DNA from: Actinomadura physcomitrii
GTDB lineage: Bacteria > Actinomycetota > Actinomycetes > Streptosporangiales > Streptosporangiaceae
Assembly (NCBI RefSeq): GCF_008923205.2
Contig: NZ_WBMS02000001.1
Location: forward strand, 377,610 to 430,646
Length of the DNA: 53,037 nt
Reading direction: 5' to 3'
In this document: one piece after another, positions 41,995 to 51,668 of the stretch
Layout: every line of letters starts with the position of its first letter
Numbering within the stretch: the first letter of the stretch is position 1
Notes under the pieces: generated by a model
What the model was told of the DNA's origin: nothing
Seen by the model: only the letters and a program-made list of their open reading frames with translations
Databases searched by the model: none
Translations under genes and position numbers: made by a program

Positions 41995-43124
41995 GACGTC
42001 ACCTCTTCCTCGAAGGACGCCAGGTAGGCGGCGAACTGCTCCTGCTCCTCGGTCATCAGCGGGTGCTCTTCGGCGTAGACGTGCTCGAACATCGACAGCG
42101 GCGCCGGGTCGGGCAGGGCGAGGCAGCCCTCCCGCAGCTCCTTGGCGACCTGCTTGGCCTCGGCCTCGACGTCGTCCAGGAACGCGGTGTCGGCGAGGTC
42201 GTTGCGGACCAGGTACGCCTTGACCCGCTCGATCGGGTCCTTGAGCTTCCACGCCTCCTCTTCGGCCTTCAGCCGGTAGCGCGTGGGGTCGTCGGTGGTG
42301 GTGTGGGCGCCCATCCGGTACGTGAACGCCTCGATCAGCGTGGGGCCCTGGCCCGTCCGCGCGTTCTCCAGGGCCTTGCGGGTGACGGCCAGGCACGCGA
42401 ACACGTCGTTGCCGTCCACCCGCAGCCCGGGGAACCCGTAGCCCTGCGCGCGCTTGTACAGCGGGATGCGCGTCTGCTTCTCCAGCGGTTCGGAGATGGC
42501 CCACTGGTTGTTCTGGCAGAAGAACACGATCGGGGCGTTGAACACCGAGGCGAACACGAACGCCTCGTTCACGTCGCCCTGCGACGTCGCGCCGTCGCCG
42601 AAGTAGGCGATCGTGGCGCCGGCGGACGGCGTGCCCAGCACCCCGTCGCGCTGCACGCCCATCGCGTAGCCCGTGGCGTGCAGCGTCTGGCTGCCGATCA
42701 CGACGGTGTACAGGTGGAAGCCGTGCTCGGCGGGGTCCCAGCCGCCGTGGTTGACGCCGCGGAACAGGCCGAGCAGGTTCAGTGGCGGGACGTCCCGGCA
42801 CCACGCGACGCCGTGCTCGCGGTAGGTGGGGAAGACCATGTCGTGCTCGGTCAGCGCGCGTCCCGAGCCGATCTGCGCGGCCTCCTGGCCGAGCAGGGAC
42901 GCCCAGAGGCCGAGCTCGCCCTGCCGGGTCAGCGCCACGGCCTCCCGGTCGATCCGGCGGACGATCACCAGGTCGCGGTACAGCCCGCGGACCTCGGCGG
43001 TGCTCAGCTCCAGCGGGTAGTCGGGATGCTCGACGCGCTCGCCCTCGGGGGTGAGGAGCCTGATGAGCTCGGGTTCTGCGAGCTCGGAGGCGCCTGGCGC
43101 GCCGCGCACGGAGTCGATCGTCAT
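41991..43124 (-). CDS. 2-oxoacid dehydrogenase E1 component, alpha subunit
   Basis: The product has 377 residues. The thiamine-diphosphate motif [20 protein letters not shown] to CQNNQWAIS (GDG to NN) is intact, and the phosphorylation-loop-like [17 protein letters not shown] follows. The ATG at 43124 has GAGGAG 8 bases upstream. It is first of three overlapping genes (E1alpha, E1beta, E2), which decarboxylate a 2-oxoacid to acyl-CoA. Branched-chain substrates, which prime branched fatty acids in actinomycetes, are the likely role. Confidence 0.94.
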   Translation of the reverse strand: MTIDSVRGAPGASELAEPELIRLLTPEGERVEHPDYPLELSTAEVRGLYRDLVIVRRIDREAVALTRQGELGLWASLLGQEAAQIGSGRALTEHDMVFPTYREHGVAWCRDVPPLNLLGLFRGVNHGGWDPAEHGFHLYTVVIGSQTLHATGYAMGVQRDGVLGTPSAGATIAYFGDGATSQGDVNEAFVFASVFNAPIVFFCQNNQWAISEPLEKQTRIPLYKRAQGYGFPGLRVDGNDVFACLAVTRKALENARTGQGPTLIEAFTYRMGAHTTTDDPTRYRLKAEEEAWKLKDPIERVKAYLVRNDLADTAFLDDVEAEAKQVAKELREGCLALPDPAPLSMFEHVYAEEHPLMTEEQEQFAAYLASFEEEVTS

Positions 43125-43317
43125 TGATGGCACTCCTCGTTCGGGGCCGGTACGCGGGATCGCCGCACAGCCGGCCGATGTCAGCGGCCCCGTCCCGGGT
43201 AAGGGACAAAGCCACCAAAGACATCGTGGCAGACATCACACCCGGAGATGCAAGTGCCGCCGCCCTACCTTCCTACCCGCTCTCCCCGCCCCGATCTCCC
43301 TACCCCGGCTGCGCGCT

Positions 43318-44937
43318 TCACTCCCGGGACAGCGCCCGGGTCGCCCCCGCCGCGACGGTCAGGCCGAGGACCAGTCCGGCCGCCACGATCAGGTTGGCCA
43401 CCCACTGGTAGATCCCGCTCGGCGCGAACTCGACCTCCTGCCCGAGGCTGCCGATCGGCAGCAGCAGGTCCAGCGTGTAGAAGAACGCGTTGAAATGCGG
43501 CTTGTGCCCGGTGTCCAGCACGTCCGGCCGGTGGATCGAGAAGACGATCGTCCCGAACGCCAGCAGCCCGACCAGCCAGCTCGCCGCCCGGAACGGCCGG
43601 TACCCGTAGCCGACCAGGACGTCCTGCAGGAAGCCGACGACCTTCAGCGGGATGCCCTGCGTGCGGCGCCGGTCGCGGGCCTTGGCGAGCAGCACCGAGC
43701 GCCCGTCGGCGTCCAGCCCGAGCGCCCGGTAGGTGGCCGCGAGTCGCTCATACGGCTGCGGGGCGTAGCCGTCGGTGTCGCGGCGCAGCCAGGCCAGCCG
43801 CTCGCGCGCGGTCAGCGGCGGCTCGAGCGTCTCGTACTGCAGGCCGTCGAGCTGGAGCCGGTCCGGCCACGTCGCCGCCTCGTCCCGCAGCAGGTTGATC
43901 CGCGCGTACGACAGGTCGGTCGTCCCGGCGATCTTGTCCGCCGGGCGCAGCAGCACCTCCTCCGCCTGGACGCGCTGCAGGCTCAGCGCCGTCCCCTGCT
44001 CGTGCCGCAGGTGCGCGCCGCGCAGGCTGAGCTGCCCGGTGACGTGCGCCCCCGAGAAGCTGACCGACCCGTGCGCGGTGAACCCGTCCGAGCAGTACAC
44101 GTCGGTCTCGACGGTCAGGTCGTCGGCGTTCAGCGCGGTCCGCTCCGGCGCCGACAGTTGCGCCCCGACGAACGACAGGTAGCCGCCGACGCGGGCGCCG
44201 CGCAGCCGGACCTCGCCCTCCGCGACGAACCCGCCGTCGCAGAACACGTTCGCCGCCACGTCCAGCCGGCTCGCGTACAGCGCGGCGCCGGACGGGTTGT
44301 GCAGCCGCGCCCGCCGGAAGATCAGCTGGCCGCCGACCCGCGCGCCGGGCAGCCGGACCTCGCCGTTCGCCGCGAACCCCTGGTCGCAGTAGACGTTCGC
44401 CTCGACCGTCAGCCGGTCGGCGAGCAGCGCGTCGCCGCCCGGGTTGGACAGCTGGACGCCCGACATGTTCAGGATGCCGGTGATGTTCGCCCCGTCCAGC
44501 CAGAGCCCGCCGGAGATCCGGCTGCCCTCCAGCCACAGGTGCCCGTCCACCCGGGTGCCGGACGCCACCAGCCCCGGCAGCCGGCACCCCATCAGGTGGA
44601 CGCTGTTCATGCTCGCCCAGTACAGGTGCGGCGCCTCGTCGAACGAACAGGCCGTCAGCGCCAGCGGCACCCGGACCTCGGCGTGCCCGAGGTTCAGCGA
44701 GCCGGTGATCCGGGCGCCGCTCAGCCGGACGGCGGCGACCCGTCCCGGCTCCGGCTCCACGGCGCCGACCAGCAGCGCGACCAGCACCTCGGCCCTGACT
44801 ATCCGGTCATGCCCCCAGTGCGTCGCGAACCCGGGATCATCACGGGCGGGATCGCCGGTCGACAGGTCCACGGATTCGCCGCTCGGGAACGCCTCCCACA
44901 AGAGGCGCTCCGAAGGGGTCAGGTCCTCGATGTTCAT
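43318..44937 (-). CDS. membrane-anchored beta-strand-repeat protein (paralog B)
   Basis: The product has 539 residues with the same architecture as the gene at 10913-12388: head LTPSERLLWEAFPSG, IVRAEVLVALLVG, a long solenoid with repeated G-E-V-R-L-x-G-A-R-V-G-G units containing VYCDQGF, VFCDGGF and VYCSDGF at regular steps, then VGYGYRPFRAASWLVGLLAFG and LDLLLPIGSLGQEVEF with membrane segments. The repeated Cys (about one per 45 residues) are a difference from paralog A. Its function is unknown. Confidence 0.7.
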   Translation of the reverse strand: MNIEDLTPSERLLWEAFPSGESVDLSTGDPARDDPGFATHWGHDRIVRAEVLVALLVGAVEPEPGRVAAVRLSGARITGSLNLGHAEVRVPLALTACSFDEAPHLYWASMNSVHLMGCRLPGLVASGTRVDGHLWLEGSRISGGLWLDGANITGILNMSGVQLSNPGGDALLADRLTVEANVYCDQGFAANGEVRLPGARVGGQLIFRRARLHNPSGAALYASRLDVAANVFCDGGFVAEGEVRLRGARVGGYLSFVGAQLSAPERTALNADDLTVETDVYCSDGFTAHGSVSFSGAHVTGQLSLRGAHLRHEQGTALSLQRVQAEEVLLRPADKIAGTTDLSYARINLLRDEAATWPDRLQLDGLQYETLEPPLTARERLAWLRRDTDGYAPQPYERLAATYRALGLDADGRSVLLAKARDRRRTQGIPLKVVGFLQDVLVGYGYRPFRAASWLVGLLAFGTIVFSIHRPDVLDTGHKPHFNAFFYTLDLLLPIGSLGQEVEFAPSGIYQWVANLIVAAGLVLGLTVAAGATRALSRE

Positions 44938-45057
44938 CGGACGGCTCCGGGAGGGTGCGGGCGGGGTGCGGACAGGGGGATGCGTGGGTCGCGCGAGCCA
45001 ATGGTGCCGTACGCTTCAGGATCGTAAGCAAAAGCGCAGATCAGTGAGGGGGCGACC

Positions 45058-45462
45058 GTGGCGCGTGTCGTCGTCGACGTCATGCTCAAGCCGGAGATCC
45101 TCGACCCGCAGGGCCAGGCGATCGCCCGGAAGCTGCCGCAGCTGGGTTTCGACGGCGTCGTGGCCGTCCGGCAGGGCAAGCGGTTCGAGGTCGAGCTCGA
45201 GGGACCGGCCGACGAGGCCGCGCTGGAGCGGGTCCGCCGCATCGCCGAGACCCTGCTCGCCAACCCGGTGATCGAGAACTTCGAGGTGCGAGTGCTGCAG
45301 CCGGAGGGCCTGGAACCGGACGTTCCAGACGCCCTGGAAAGCCGTCCCGAAGGCCTGCCCGAAGGGCTCCCCGAGGGGTCGCCCGCCGAGTCGCCGCAGG
45401 TCGAAGAGGGTCCGGTGCCGCCCGAGGGCCTCCAGGGCGACGCTAAAGACCCGACAGTATAG
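45058..45462 (+). CDS. purS: phosphoribosylformylglycinamidine synthase subunit PurS
   Basis: The product has 134 residues. The first 80 (VVVDVMLKPEILDPQGQAIA, LGFDGVVAVRQGKRFEVELE, LANPVIENFEVRVL) are the complete PurS fold, which bridges PurQ and PurL in the FGAM synthase complex of purine synthesis. The remaining 55 residues are an acidic, Pro/Glu/Gly-rich tail with PEGLPEGLPEGS repeats that normal PurS lacks. The GTG start lies in GGGGGCGACC-GTG. Confidence 0.93.
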   Translation: MARVVVDVMLKPEILDPQGQAIARKLPQLGFDGVVAVRQGKRFEVELEGPADEAALERVRRIAETLLANPVIENFEVRVLQPEGLEPDVPDALESRPEGLPEGLPEGSPAESPQVEEGPVPPEGLQGDAKDPTV

Positions 45463-45565
45463 CGGTTACGAAAGATTCCGGCGGGGAAGTCTTAGCTGCG
45501 TCGAGTCGTCGAGCACGCTCCGGGACCGGGGGGCCCTGCCGGAAGGCCCGGGGCATGACTACGAG

Positions 45566-46030
45566 GTGTCCGGGGTGGATATGGAGTTCGCGCTCGCGCT
45601 GCCGCGCGAGGCGCCGAGCATTCCGGTGGTACGCCGGGTGGTGGGGGACGCGCTGCGGGGGCTGGGCGTCGCCGAGGACTGCGTCGCCGACATCCTCGTC
45701 GCCGCCTCCGAGGCGTGCACCAACGCCGTCCAGCACGCCCGCGCCTCCGGCGACTACCGGGTCGCCGGCCGGGTCGGCGACGGCACCTGCCGGCTGGAGA
45801 TCGAGGACGGCGGCCACGGGCCCCGTCCCGTCCCGCACGTCCCGCCGGAACCGGGAGTTCTGAGCGAGTCCGGGCGCGGGATCACTATCATGCGAGCGCT
45901 GGTGGACGATCTGGACATCGACCGCACGCCCGACCGCGGCACCGTCGTTCACCTGCGAAAGCGCCTGACCTGGCGGGACGGGGCGCTGCTCGGCGGCCTC
46001 GAGCGCCGGCTCATGCACACGGCCGGGTAG
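45566..46030 (+). CDS. RsbW-like histidine-kinase-type ATPase (anti-sigma factor)
   Basis: The product has 154 residues. The GHKL ATP-binding boxes are N (ILVAASEACTNAVQHA), G1 (EIEDGGHGP) and G2 (ESGRGITIMRALVDD). Single-domain proteins of this kind in actinomycetes are usually anti-sigma or anti-anti-sigma switch kinases. It is placed between purS and purQ on the same strand, with gaps of about 100 bases on each side. The start is GTG 45566 or ATG 45581. Confidence 0.85.
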   Translation: MSGVDMEFALALPREAPSIPVVRRVVGDALRGLGVAEDCVADILVAASEACTNAVQHARASGDYRVAGRVGDGTCRLEIEDGGHGPRPVPHVPPEPGVLSESGRGITIMRALVDDLDIDRTPDRGTVVHLRKRLTWRDGALLGGLERRLMHTAG

Positions 46031-46129
46031 ATTGGTACGCGCGCGGGGGGATTGTGCGACGCGCGCAGCGGTGATCGGCGGATGAGACCGACCGTCCCGG
46101 CCGCACCTCATTTCGGAGGAACAGAACAG

Positions 46130-46810
46130 ATGGACGCTGCCCGGGTGGGGGTCATCACCTTCCCTGGTTCCCTGGACGACAAGGACGCCGCGCGCGCCGT
46201 GCGGCTGGCCGGCGCCGAGCCGGTCGCCCTCTGGCACGCCGACCACGACCTGCGGGGGGTCGACGCCGTCGTGCTGCCCGGCGGGTTCTCCTACGGGGAC
46301 TACCTGCGCGCCGGCGCGATCGCCCGGTTCGCGCCGCTGATGACCGAGCTCGTCGCGGCCGCGAAGGCGGGGCTGCCGGTCCTCGGCATCTGCAACGGCT
46401 TCCAGGTGCTCTGCGAGTCGCACCTGCTCCCGGGGGCGCTGCTGCCCAACGCGGGGCTGCACTTCGTCTGCCGCGACCAGCGGCTGCGCGTCGAGAACGC
46501 CGGCACCGCCTGGACCTCGGAGTACACCGAGGGCCAGGAGCTGGTGATCCCGGTCAAGAACGCGGACGGCCGCTACACCGCCGACCGCGAGACCCTGGCC
46601 GAACTGGCCGACTCCGGCCGGATCGTCGCCCGCTACCTCGACCTGAACCCCAACGGCTCCCTCGACGACATCGCCGGGATCTGCAACGAGGCCGGCAACG
46701 TGGTCGGGCTCATGCCGCACCCCGAGCACGCCGCGGAGTCGCTGACCGGGCCGTCCACCGACGGGCTCGGCTTCTTCACCTCGATCGTCAAGAGACTGGT
46801 CAACGCATGA
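46130..46810 (+). CDS. purQ: phosphoribosylformylglycinamidine synthase subunit PurQ
   Basis: The product has 226 residues and is a class I glutamine amidotransferase: [18 protein letters not shown], nucleophile in GICNGFQVL and the catalytic pair in MPHPEHAAE. It supplies ammonia from glutamine to PurL. The ATG has GGAGG 10 bases upstream. Its stop overlaps the purL ATG (ATGA). Confidence 0.96.
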   Translation: MDAARVGVITFPGSLDDKDAARAVRLAGAEPVALWHADHDLRGVDAVVLPGGFSYGDYLRAGAIARFAPLMTELVAAAKAGLPVLGICNGFQVLCESHLLPGALLPNAGLHFVCRDQRLRVENAGTAWTSEYTEGQELVIPVKNADGRYTADRETLAELADSGRIVARYLDLNPNGSLDDIAGICNEAGNVVGLMPHPEHAAESLTGPSTDGLGFFTSIVKRLVNA

Positions 46811-49800
46811 GCGAGCAACGGCCCCACTCTTCCGGCCGGGCGGCGCGCGACGCCGAGCACGACGAGCCGTCGCTGGACTGGCTGGACGAGCTGAAGTCCG
46901 ACGCCGACGACCCCGAGCTGCAGCCGGTCGACCCGTCGGTCACGCAGGCCTTCGAGGCGATCCTCGAGGAGGACCGGTCCAACTCGCCCGTCGCGTCGCC
47001 CGGCCCGTCCGGGACGCCCGGCCCGTCCGGTGCGGAGCCCGTGCCGCAGGGCCCGTTCACCGGCCCGCTGCCCGTGCTCGACGACGACCAGACCGCCGGA
47101 CGCACCGCGCCCGCGGTCCCGGCCGGTCCTGTCGTCCCTTCGGACGACCTGGCGCGCGCGCTGGCCGAGGAGGGCGTCGCCGTCCCCTTCCCGCCGCACG
47201 CCGACCCCACGCTCACCACGCCCGACCCGGGCGAGTACGCGGCGTTCCCGCCGCCGCCCGCGGTCCCGCAGCGCGTCGCCGGTACCGGCCCGCTGCCCGC
47301 CCTCGGCTCCGGGACGGGCCCGCAGCCCGCCGTCGGGCCACAGGGAGCGTCCGGCGCATGGCAGGGCCCGGGCGCGAGCCCGCAGCCCGCCGGCGGCCCC
47401 GGGACGGGCCCGCTGCCCGCTTTGAACCCGAACACCGGCCCGCTGCCCCCGGTCGGCCCGTTCACCGGCCCGCTGCCCGCCCTCGGCTCCGGGACGGGCC
47501 CGCTGCCCGCCGTGAGCCCGGGCACCGGCCCGTTCCCCGCCGTCGGCCCGTCCGGCACGGGCGCGTTCCCGGCCGTCGGCTCCGGCACCGGCCCGCTGCC
47601 GCCCGTCGGCCCCGGCACCGGTCCGCTGCCCGCCGTCGCGTCCGGCACCGGCCCGCAGCCCGGCGTGGGCTCCGGCACGGGCCCGCAGCCCGCCGTCGGC
47701 CCGAACACCGGCCCGCAGCAGGCCGTCGGCTCCGGCACCGGCCCGCAGCCCGCCATCGGCGGCCCCAACACCGGCCCCCAGCACGCCGTCGGGTCCGGGA
47801 CGGGCCCGCAGCCCGCCATCGGCGGCGGCGCCCGGCTCGCGATCGAGTCGTCCCTCAAGGTCGACGCCCGCACCGACACCGTCGCCATCGCCGCCGCCTC
47901 GCCCGACCGCCCGCAGCCGTACGCCGAGCTGGGCATGAACGACGAGGAGTACCAGCGCGTCCGGCACATCCTCGGCCGCCGCCCCACCTCCGCCGAGCTG
48001 GCGATCTACTCGGTGATGTGGAGCGAGCACTGCTCGTACAAGAGCTCCAAGGTCCACCTGCGCCAGTTCGGCGACAAGGCGCCCAAGACCGACAAGCTGC
48101 TCGTCGGCATGGGGGAGAACGCCGGCGTCGTCGACATCGGCCAGGGCTGGGCGGTCACCTTCAAGGTCGAGTCGCACAACCACCCGTCCTACGTCGAGCC
48201 GTACCAGGGCGCCGCGACCGGCGTCGGCGGCATCGTCCGCGACATCATGTCGATGGGCGCCCGCCCGATCGCCGTCATGGACTCGCTGCGCTTCGGCCCG
48301 GCCGACGCCCCCGACACCCAGCGGGTGCTGCCCGGCGTCGTCGCCGGCGTCGGCGGCTACGGCAACTCCCTCGGCCTGCCCAACATCGGCGGCGAGACCG
48401 TCTTCGACGCCTGCTACGAGGGAAACCCGCTGGTCAACGCCCTGTGCGTGGGCGTGATGAAGCACGAGGACATCAAGCGCGCCGTGGCCCCCGGCCCCGG
48501 CAACCAGGTGATCCTTTTCGGCGCCCTCACCGGCCCGGACGGCATCGGCGGCGCGTCCGTCCTGGCGTCCGCGACGTTCGATGAGGAGTCGCACGCCAAG
48601 CGGCCGTCGGTCCAGGTCGGCGACCCGTTCATGGAGAAGCTGCTCATCGAGTGCTGCCTGGAGCTGTTCCGCGAGGACCTCGTCGTCGGCATCCAGGACC
48701 TCGGCGCCGCCGGCGTCTCCTGCGCGACGACGGAGCTGGCCGCCGCCGGCACCGGCGGCATGCACGTCGACCTCGACGCCGTCCCGCTGCGCGACGCGAC
48801 CCTGCGCCCCGAGGAGATCCTCATGAGCGAGTCGCAGGAGCGCATGATGGCGGTCGTGTCGCCCGACAAGGTCGACCGCTTCATGGAGATCTGCGCCCGT
48901 TGGGAGATTCCCGCCACCGTCATCGGCCAGGTCACCGACACCCGCCGCCTCGTCATGACGTGGCGCGGCGAGACGATCGTCGACATCCCGCCGGTCACCG
49001 CCGCCGACGAGGGCCCCGTCTACGAGCGTCCCCTCGAACCGCCGAAGGACCTCGGCGCCCTGCAGTCCGACACCCCGGGCCGGCTGACCCGCCCGTCCAA
49101 CGGCGACGAGCTGCGCCGCACCGTGCTGTGGCTCGCCGGCTCCCCGAACCTCGCCAGCAAGACGTGGGTGACCTCGCAGTACGACCGGTACGTGCTGGGC
49201 AACACCGTCCTCGCCATGCCGGAGAACGCGGGCCTCGTCCGGATCGACGACGAGTCGGGCCTCGGCATCGCGCTGTCGCTGGACGGCAACGGCCGCTACA
49301 CCCGGCTCGACCCGTACGCGGGCGCGCAGCTCGCGCTGTCCGAGGCGTACCGCAACGTCGCCGCCACCGGCGCCCGCCCCCTCGCCGTGACGAACTGCCT
49401 GAACTTCGGCTCCCCGGAGGACCCGGGAGTCATGTGGCAGTTCGCCCGCGCCGTCGAGGGCCTCGCGGACGCCTGCCAGTACCTCGGCATCCCGGTGACC
49501 GGCGGGAACGTCAGCTTCTACAACCAGACCGGCACCACCCCGATCAACCCGACGCCGGTCATCGGCGTCCTCGGCGTCCACGACGACGTCCGCCGCCGCG
49601 TGAACATGGCGCTCACCTCCGACGGCGCCACGATCGCGCTCCTCGGTGAGACCCGCGAGGAGTTCGGCGGCTCCGAATGGGCGCACGTCGTCTACGGCCA
49701 CCTCGGCGGCCTGCCGCCGCTGGTCGACCTGAAGGCGGAGGCGGCCCTCGCCTCCGTCATGGTCACCGCGATCCGCGAGGGGCTGCTGACGGCCGTCCAC

Positions 49801-50136
49801 GACCTGTCGGACGGCGGCCTGTCGCAGACCCTGGTGGAGGCCTGCCTGCGCGGCGGGCTCGGCGCCCGGATCTCCCTGCCCGGCGACCCGTTCGTCACGC
49901 TGTTCAGCGAGTCGGTGGCCCGCGCGATGGTCGCGGTCCGTCCCGGCGGCGAGGCCCGTCTGGCGGCCCTGTGCGAGTCGGCGGGCGTCCCGGTCAGCCA
50001 GATCGGCGTCGTCGGCGGCGACTCGCTGAACGTCTCCGGCCGCGGCCCGGACGGCGACCAGCAGGAGCTGTTCACCATCCCGCTCGTCGAACTCCGCGAG
50101 GCCAACGAGCGCATGCTCCCGAGCTACGCCAACTGA
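46807..50136 (+). CDS. purL: phosphoribosylformylglycinamidine synthase subunit PurL with repeat extension
   Basis: The product has 1109 residues. The enzymatic core from about residue 371 ([19 protein letters not shown]) to the end has the normal small-PurL length of about 735 and contains [24 protein letters not shown] [36 protein letters not shown] and [13 protein letters not shown]. It makes FGAM from FGAR with ATP. The first about 370 residues are foreign to the family: an acidic segment ([18 protein letters not shown]), then 15-16 decapeptide repeats TGPxPAVGxG at about 160-340. The start is fixed by the ATGA overlap with purQ. Confidence 0.95.
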   Translation: MSEQRPHSSGRAARDAEHDEPSLDWLDELKSDADDPELQPVDPSVTQAFEAILEEDRSNSPVASPGPSGTPGPSGAEPVPQGPFTGPLPVLDDDQTAGRTAPAVPAGPVVPSDDLARALAEEGVAVPFPPHADPTLTTPDPGEYAAFPPPPAVPQRVAGTGPLPALGSGTGPQPAVGPQGASGAWQGPGASPQPAGGPGTGPLPALNPNTGPLPPVGPFTGPLPALGSGTGPLPAVSPGTGPFPAVGPSGTGAFPAVGSGTGPLPPVGPGTGPLPAVASGTGPQPGVGSGTGPQPAVGPNTGPQQAVGSGTGPQPAIGGPNTGPQHAVGSGTGPQPAIGGGARLAIESSLKVDARTDTVAIAAASPDRPQPYAELGMNDEEYQRVRHILGRRPTSAELAIYSVMWSEHCSYKSSKVHLRQFGDKAPKTDKLLVGMGENAGVVDIGQGWAVTFKVESHNHPSYVEPYQGAATGVGGIVRDIMSMGARPIAVMDSLRFGPADAPDTQRVLPGVVAGVGGYGNSLGLPNIGGETVFDACYEGNPLVNALCVGVMKHEDIKRAVAPGPGNQVILFGALTGPDGIGGASVLASATFDEESHAKRPSVQVGDPFMEKLLIECCLELFREDLVVGIQDLGAAGVSCATTELAAAGTGGMHVDLDAVPLRDATLRPEEILMSESQERMMAVVSPDKVDRFMEICARWEIPATVIGQVTDTRRLVMTWRGETIVDIPPVTAADEGPVYERPLEPPKDLGALQSDTPGRLTRPSNGDELRRTVLWLAGSPNLASKTWVTSQYDRYVLGNTVLAMPENAGLVRIDDESGLGIALSLDGNGRYTRLDPYAGAQLALSEAYRNVAATGARPLAVTNCLNFGSPEDPGVMWQFARAVEGLADACQYLGIPVTGGNVSFYNQTGTTPINPTPVIGVLGVHDDVRRRVNMALTSDGATIALLGETREEFGGSEWAHVVYGHLGGLPPLVDLKAEAALASVMVTAIREGLLTAVHDLSDGGLSQTLVEACLRGGLGARISLPGDPFVTLFSESVARAMVAVRPGGEARLAALCESAGVPVSQIGVVGGDSLNVSGRGPDGDQQELFTIPLVELREANERMLPSYAN
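47270..47830 (+). repeat. 30-bp coding repeats in purL
   Basis: About 15-16 imperfect copies of a 30-base unit encode decapeptides of the form [20 protein letters not shown] and similar. All copies stay in frame, and two carry one extra codon. Confidence 0.9.
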
Positions 50137-50142
50137 CCCACT

Positions 50143-50172
50143 GAGGACGCCCCCGATTCCGGGGGCGTCCTC
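50143..50172 (+). terminator. terminator of the pur operon
   Basis: GAGGACGCCCCCG at 50143-50155 pairs perfectly with CGGGGGCGTCCTC at 50160-50172 around ATTC, 6 bases past the purL stop. Confidence 0.88.
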
Positions 50173-50176
50173 TCTC

Positions 50177-50542
50177 ATGGATCGCATGGCCCATGCGATC
50201 CGAACCGCCACAACGGCCGACGCCGCCGCGATAGCGCGCCTGCACCTGTCCTCGTACCGCGCCGCCTACCGTGGCCTGCTTCCGGACGGATTCCTCGCCG
50301 CGTACGACCCCGCCGAACGCGAGCGGCGATGGCTGCAAAGACTCCGCGACCCCGACCGCACGTGGCGGCAGGGCCTCGGGTGCGCACTCCACTCCCACGC
50401 CCTCGATGCACTCACCGTCCGCGGCTTCCGAAGCGCCACCCTCTGGGTCCTCGACGGCAACCAACGCGCCTGCGCCTTCTACGAGGCCACCGGCTGGACG
50501 CCCACGCGCGAAACCCGCCACCGCCGCGAATCGACCCCCTAA
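50177..50542 (+). pseudogene. GNAT acetyltransferase with internal deletion
   Basis: The 121-residue frame begins with a normal GNAT N-terminus (IRTATTADAAAIARLHLSSY, YRGLLPDGFLAAYDPAERER) and ends with a normal C-terminus (RGFRSATLWVLDGNQRACAF, YEATGWTPTRETRHRRE). Between WLQRLRDPDRTW and RQGLGCALHSHAL about 45 residues, including the central strands and most of the acetyl-CoA loop, are missing. It is in frame but cannot form the full fold. The start lies right after the pur terminator and inside a hairpin. Confidence 0.65.
50179..50201. promoter_or_regulatory. 10-bp inverted repeat at the GNAT start
   Basis: GGATCGCATG-GCC-CATGCGATCC covers both possible ATG starts of the deleted GNAT gene. 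It may be an operator or chance. Confidence 0.4.
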
Positions 50543-50563
50543 CCTACGGATGTGAAGGAGACC

Positions 50564-51052
50564 GTGACATACGTCGAAATGACCGACCCCGACCAGCTGA
50601 ACGCGTCCGCCTCCGTCCCTGGCCTGGCCCTGCAGCCCCTCGAACGGTCCTCACCCCTCGTCCCCGACATCCTCGCCCGCGTCGGCACCCCCTACGGCTG
50701 GAGAAGCGCCCGCCGCACCCCCGACGGATGGCAGACCTGGCACGCCGAGAACCCCCGTCGCACATTCGCGCTGCTGTCGCTCGACGGCGAACCCGCGGGC
50801 ATCGTCGCCTACGACCCCCACGACCACGAGGTCGAGATAAAGAGCTTCGGCCTGCTCCCCGATTTCATCGGCAAAGGCCTCGGCGGCTACGCGCTGACTT
50901 TGGCGATCCGGCGTGCCTGGGAACTGTCCGCCACGGCCGCCAGGGTCTGGCTCCACACTTCCTCCTTCGACCACCCCAACGCCCTGCGCAACTACCACCG
51001 CCGCGGCTTCCGCACCTACAAGACCGAAGAAACGACCCGAGACACGCCCTGA
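50564..51052 (+). CDS. GNAT family N-acetyltransferase
   Basis: The product has about 162 residues. The fold is visible in WHAENPRRTFALLSLDGEPA, the strand VEIKSFGLLPDFIGKGLGGYAL (acetyl-CoA loop, G-K-G-L-G), and ALRNYHRRGFRTYKTEE. The GTG at 50564 follows GGAG closely, and a GTG at 50552 would add four residues. Its stop overlaps the ATG of the next gene (ATGATGA-type junction), so the two are coupled. Confidence 0.8.
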   Translation: MTYVEMTDPDQLNASASVPGLALQPLERSSPLVPDILARVGTPYGWRSARRTPDGWQTWHAENPRRTFALLSLDGEPAGIVAYDPHDHEVEIKSFGLLPDFIGKGLGGYALTLAIRRAWELSATAARVWLHTSSFDHPNALRNYHRRGFRTYKTEETTRDTP

Positions 51053-51360
51053 TGATCCGGGTGACCTTGGACGCCGCCGCCGACCCATTGCCCATGCTGG
51101 TCCTCCAGGCCGACACGTGGGAGCTGCACATCCGCGCCTCCCTGACGGACTTCTCCCGCCTCACCGCCATCCGCCGAGCGAACTGGGACGAGCGCCGCTC
51201 ACTGCAGGTAGGAACCTGCGCCGGCACACCGGTGTTCTGGGCCGCCGCCGACGACGACCACGCAACGATCCTGATCGGCCAAGACGACGAAACCTGGGAC
51301 GCGGCCCTACTCGTCCCCCAGACGACCATCGACGAAATCGTCGCCCAGACCCGCCCCTAA
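51052..51360 (+). CDS. small hypothetical protein coupled to GNAT gene
   Basis: The product has 102 residues: MIRVTLDAAADPLPMLVLQA, DTWELHIRASLTDFSRL, GTPVFWAAADDDHATILIGQ, DDETWDAALLVPQTTIDEIV. Its alternating strands and acidic character recall polymorphic-toxin immunity proteins, but there is no toxin next to it. The ATG overlaps the stop of the GNAT gene. Confidence 0.65.
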   Translation: MIRVTLDAAADPLPMLVLQADTWELHIRASLTDFSRLTAIRRANWDERRSLQVGTCAGTPVFWAAADDDHATILIGQDDETWDAALLVPQTTIDEIVAQTRP

Positions 51361-51390
51361 GCCATAACCGAATCGGGATACTTCCGAGTC

Positions 51391-51657
51391 ATGGTGCTCC
51401 TCCTGTCCAACTCCATCGCAGAAGCCAGGACGATCCGCCTGCGCGACCTCGAAAGCGCCCCCAGCGCCCTCGACGGCTACCCGCACAAATACGTGGTGAT
51501 CGCCCACAAATCGTGGCTACGGCGAGGCCGCGAAATCCCGACGTTCTGCGCGGCCGTAGAACGCCTGGAGCCGAAAGGATGGGAGCCGGTGTCGTGGAAC
51601 CTGGGTGCCCGCCGCTCCACAGTGGTTCTCCGACGCAACGCCCCCGACCCGAGTTAG
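51391..51657 (+). CDS. small hypothetical protein
   Basis: The product has 88 residues: NSIAEARTIRLRDLESAPSA, YVVIAHKSWLRRGREIPTFC, LEPKGWEPVSWNLGARRSTVVL. It is basic and probably cytoplasmic. The frame has strong third-position GC and follows the preceding gene by 30 bases. No family recognised. Confidence 0.55.
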   Translation: MVLLLSNSIAEARTIRLRDLESAPSALDGYPHKYVVIAHKSWLRRGREIPTFCAAVERLEPKGWEPVSWNLGARRSTVVLRRNAPDPS

Positions 51658-51668
51658 CTAGCCCCACG

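Noticed and set aside
47270..47830. CRISPR-like array
   Set aside because: The 30-bp units are contiguous, in frame and coding, with no unique spacers.
46633..50211. 1192-codon open frame opposite purQ and purL
   Set aside because: Shadow frame caused by high GC at third positions. The purL sense frame is unambiguous.
51307..51507. 66-codon minus-strand frame
   Set aside because: Overlaps two better-supported plus-strand frames and has no ribosome binding site.
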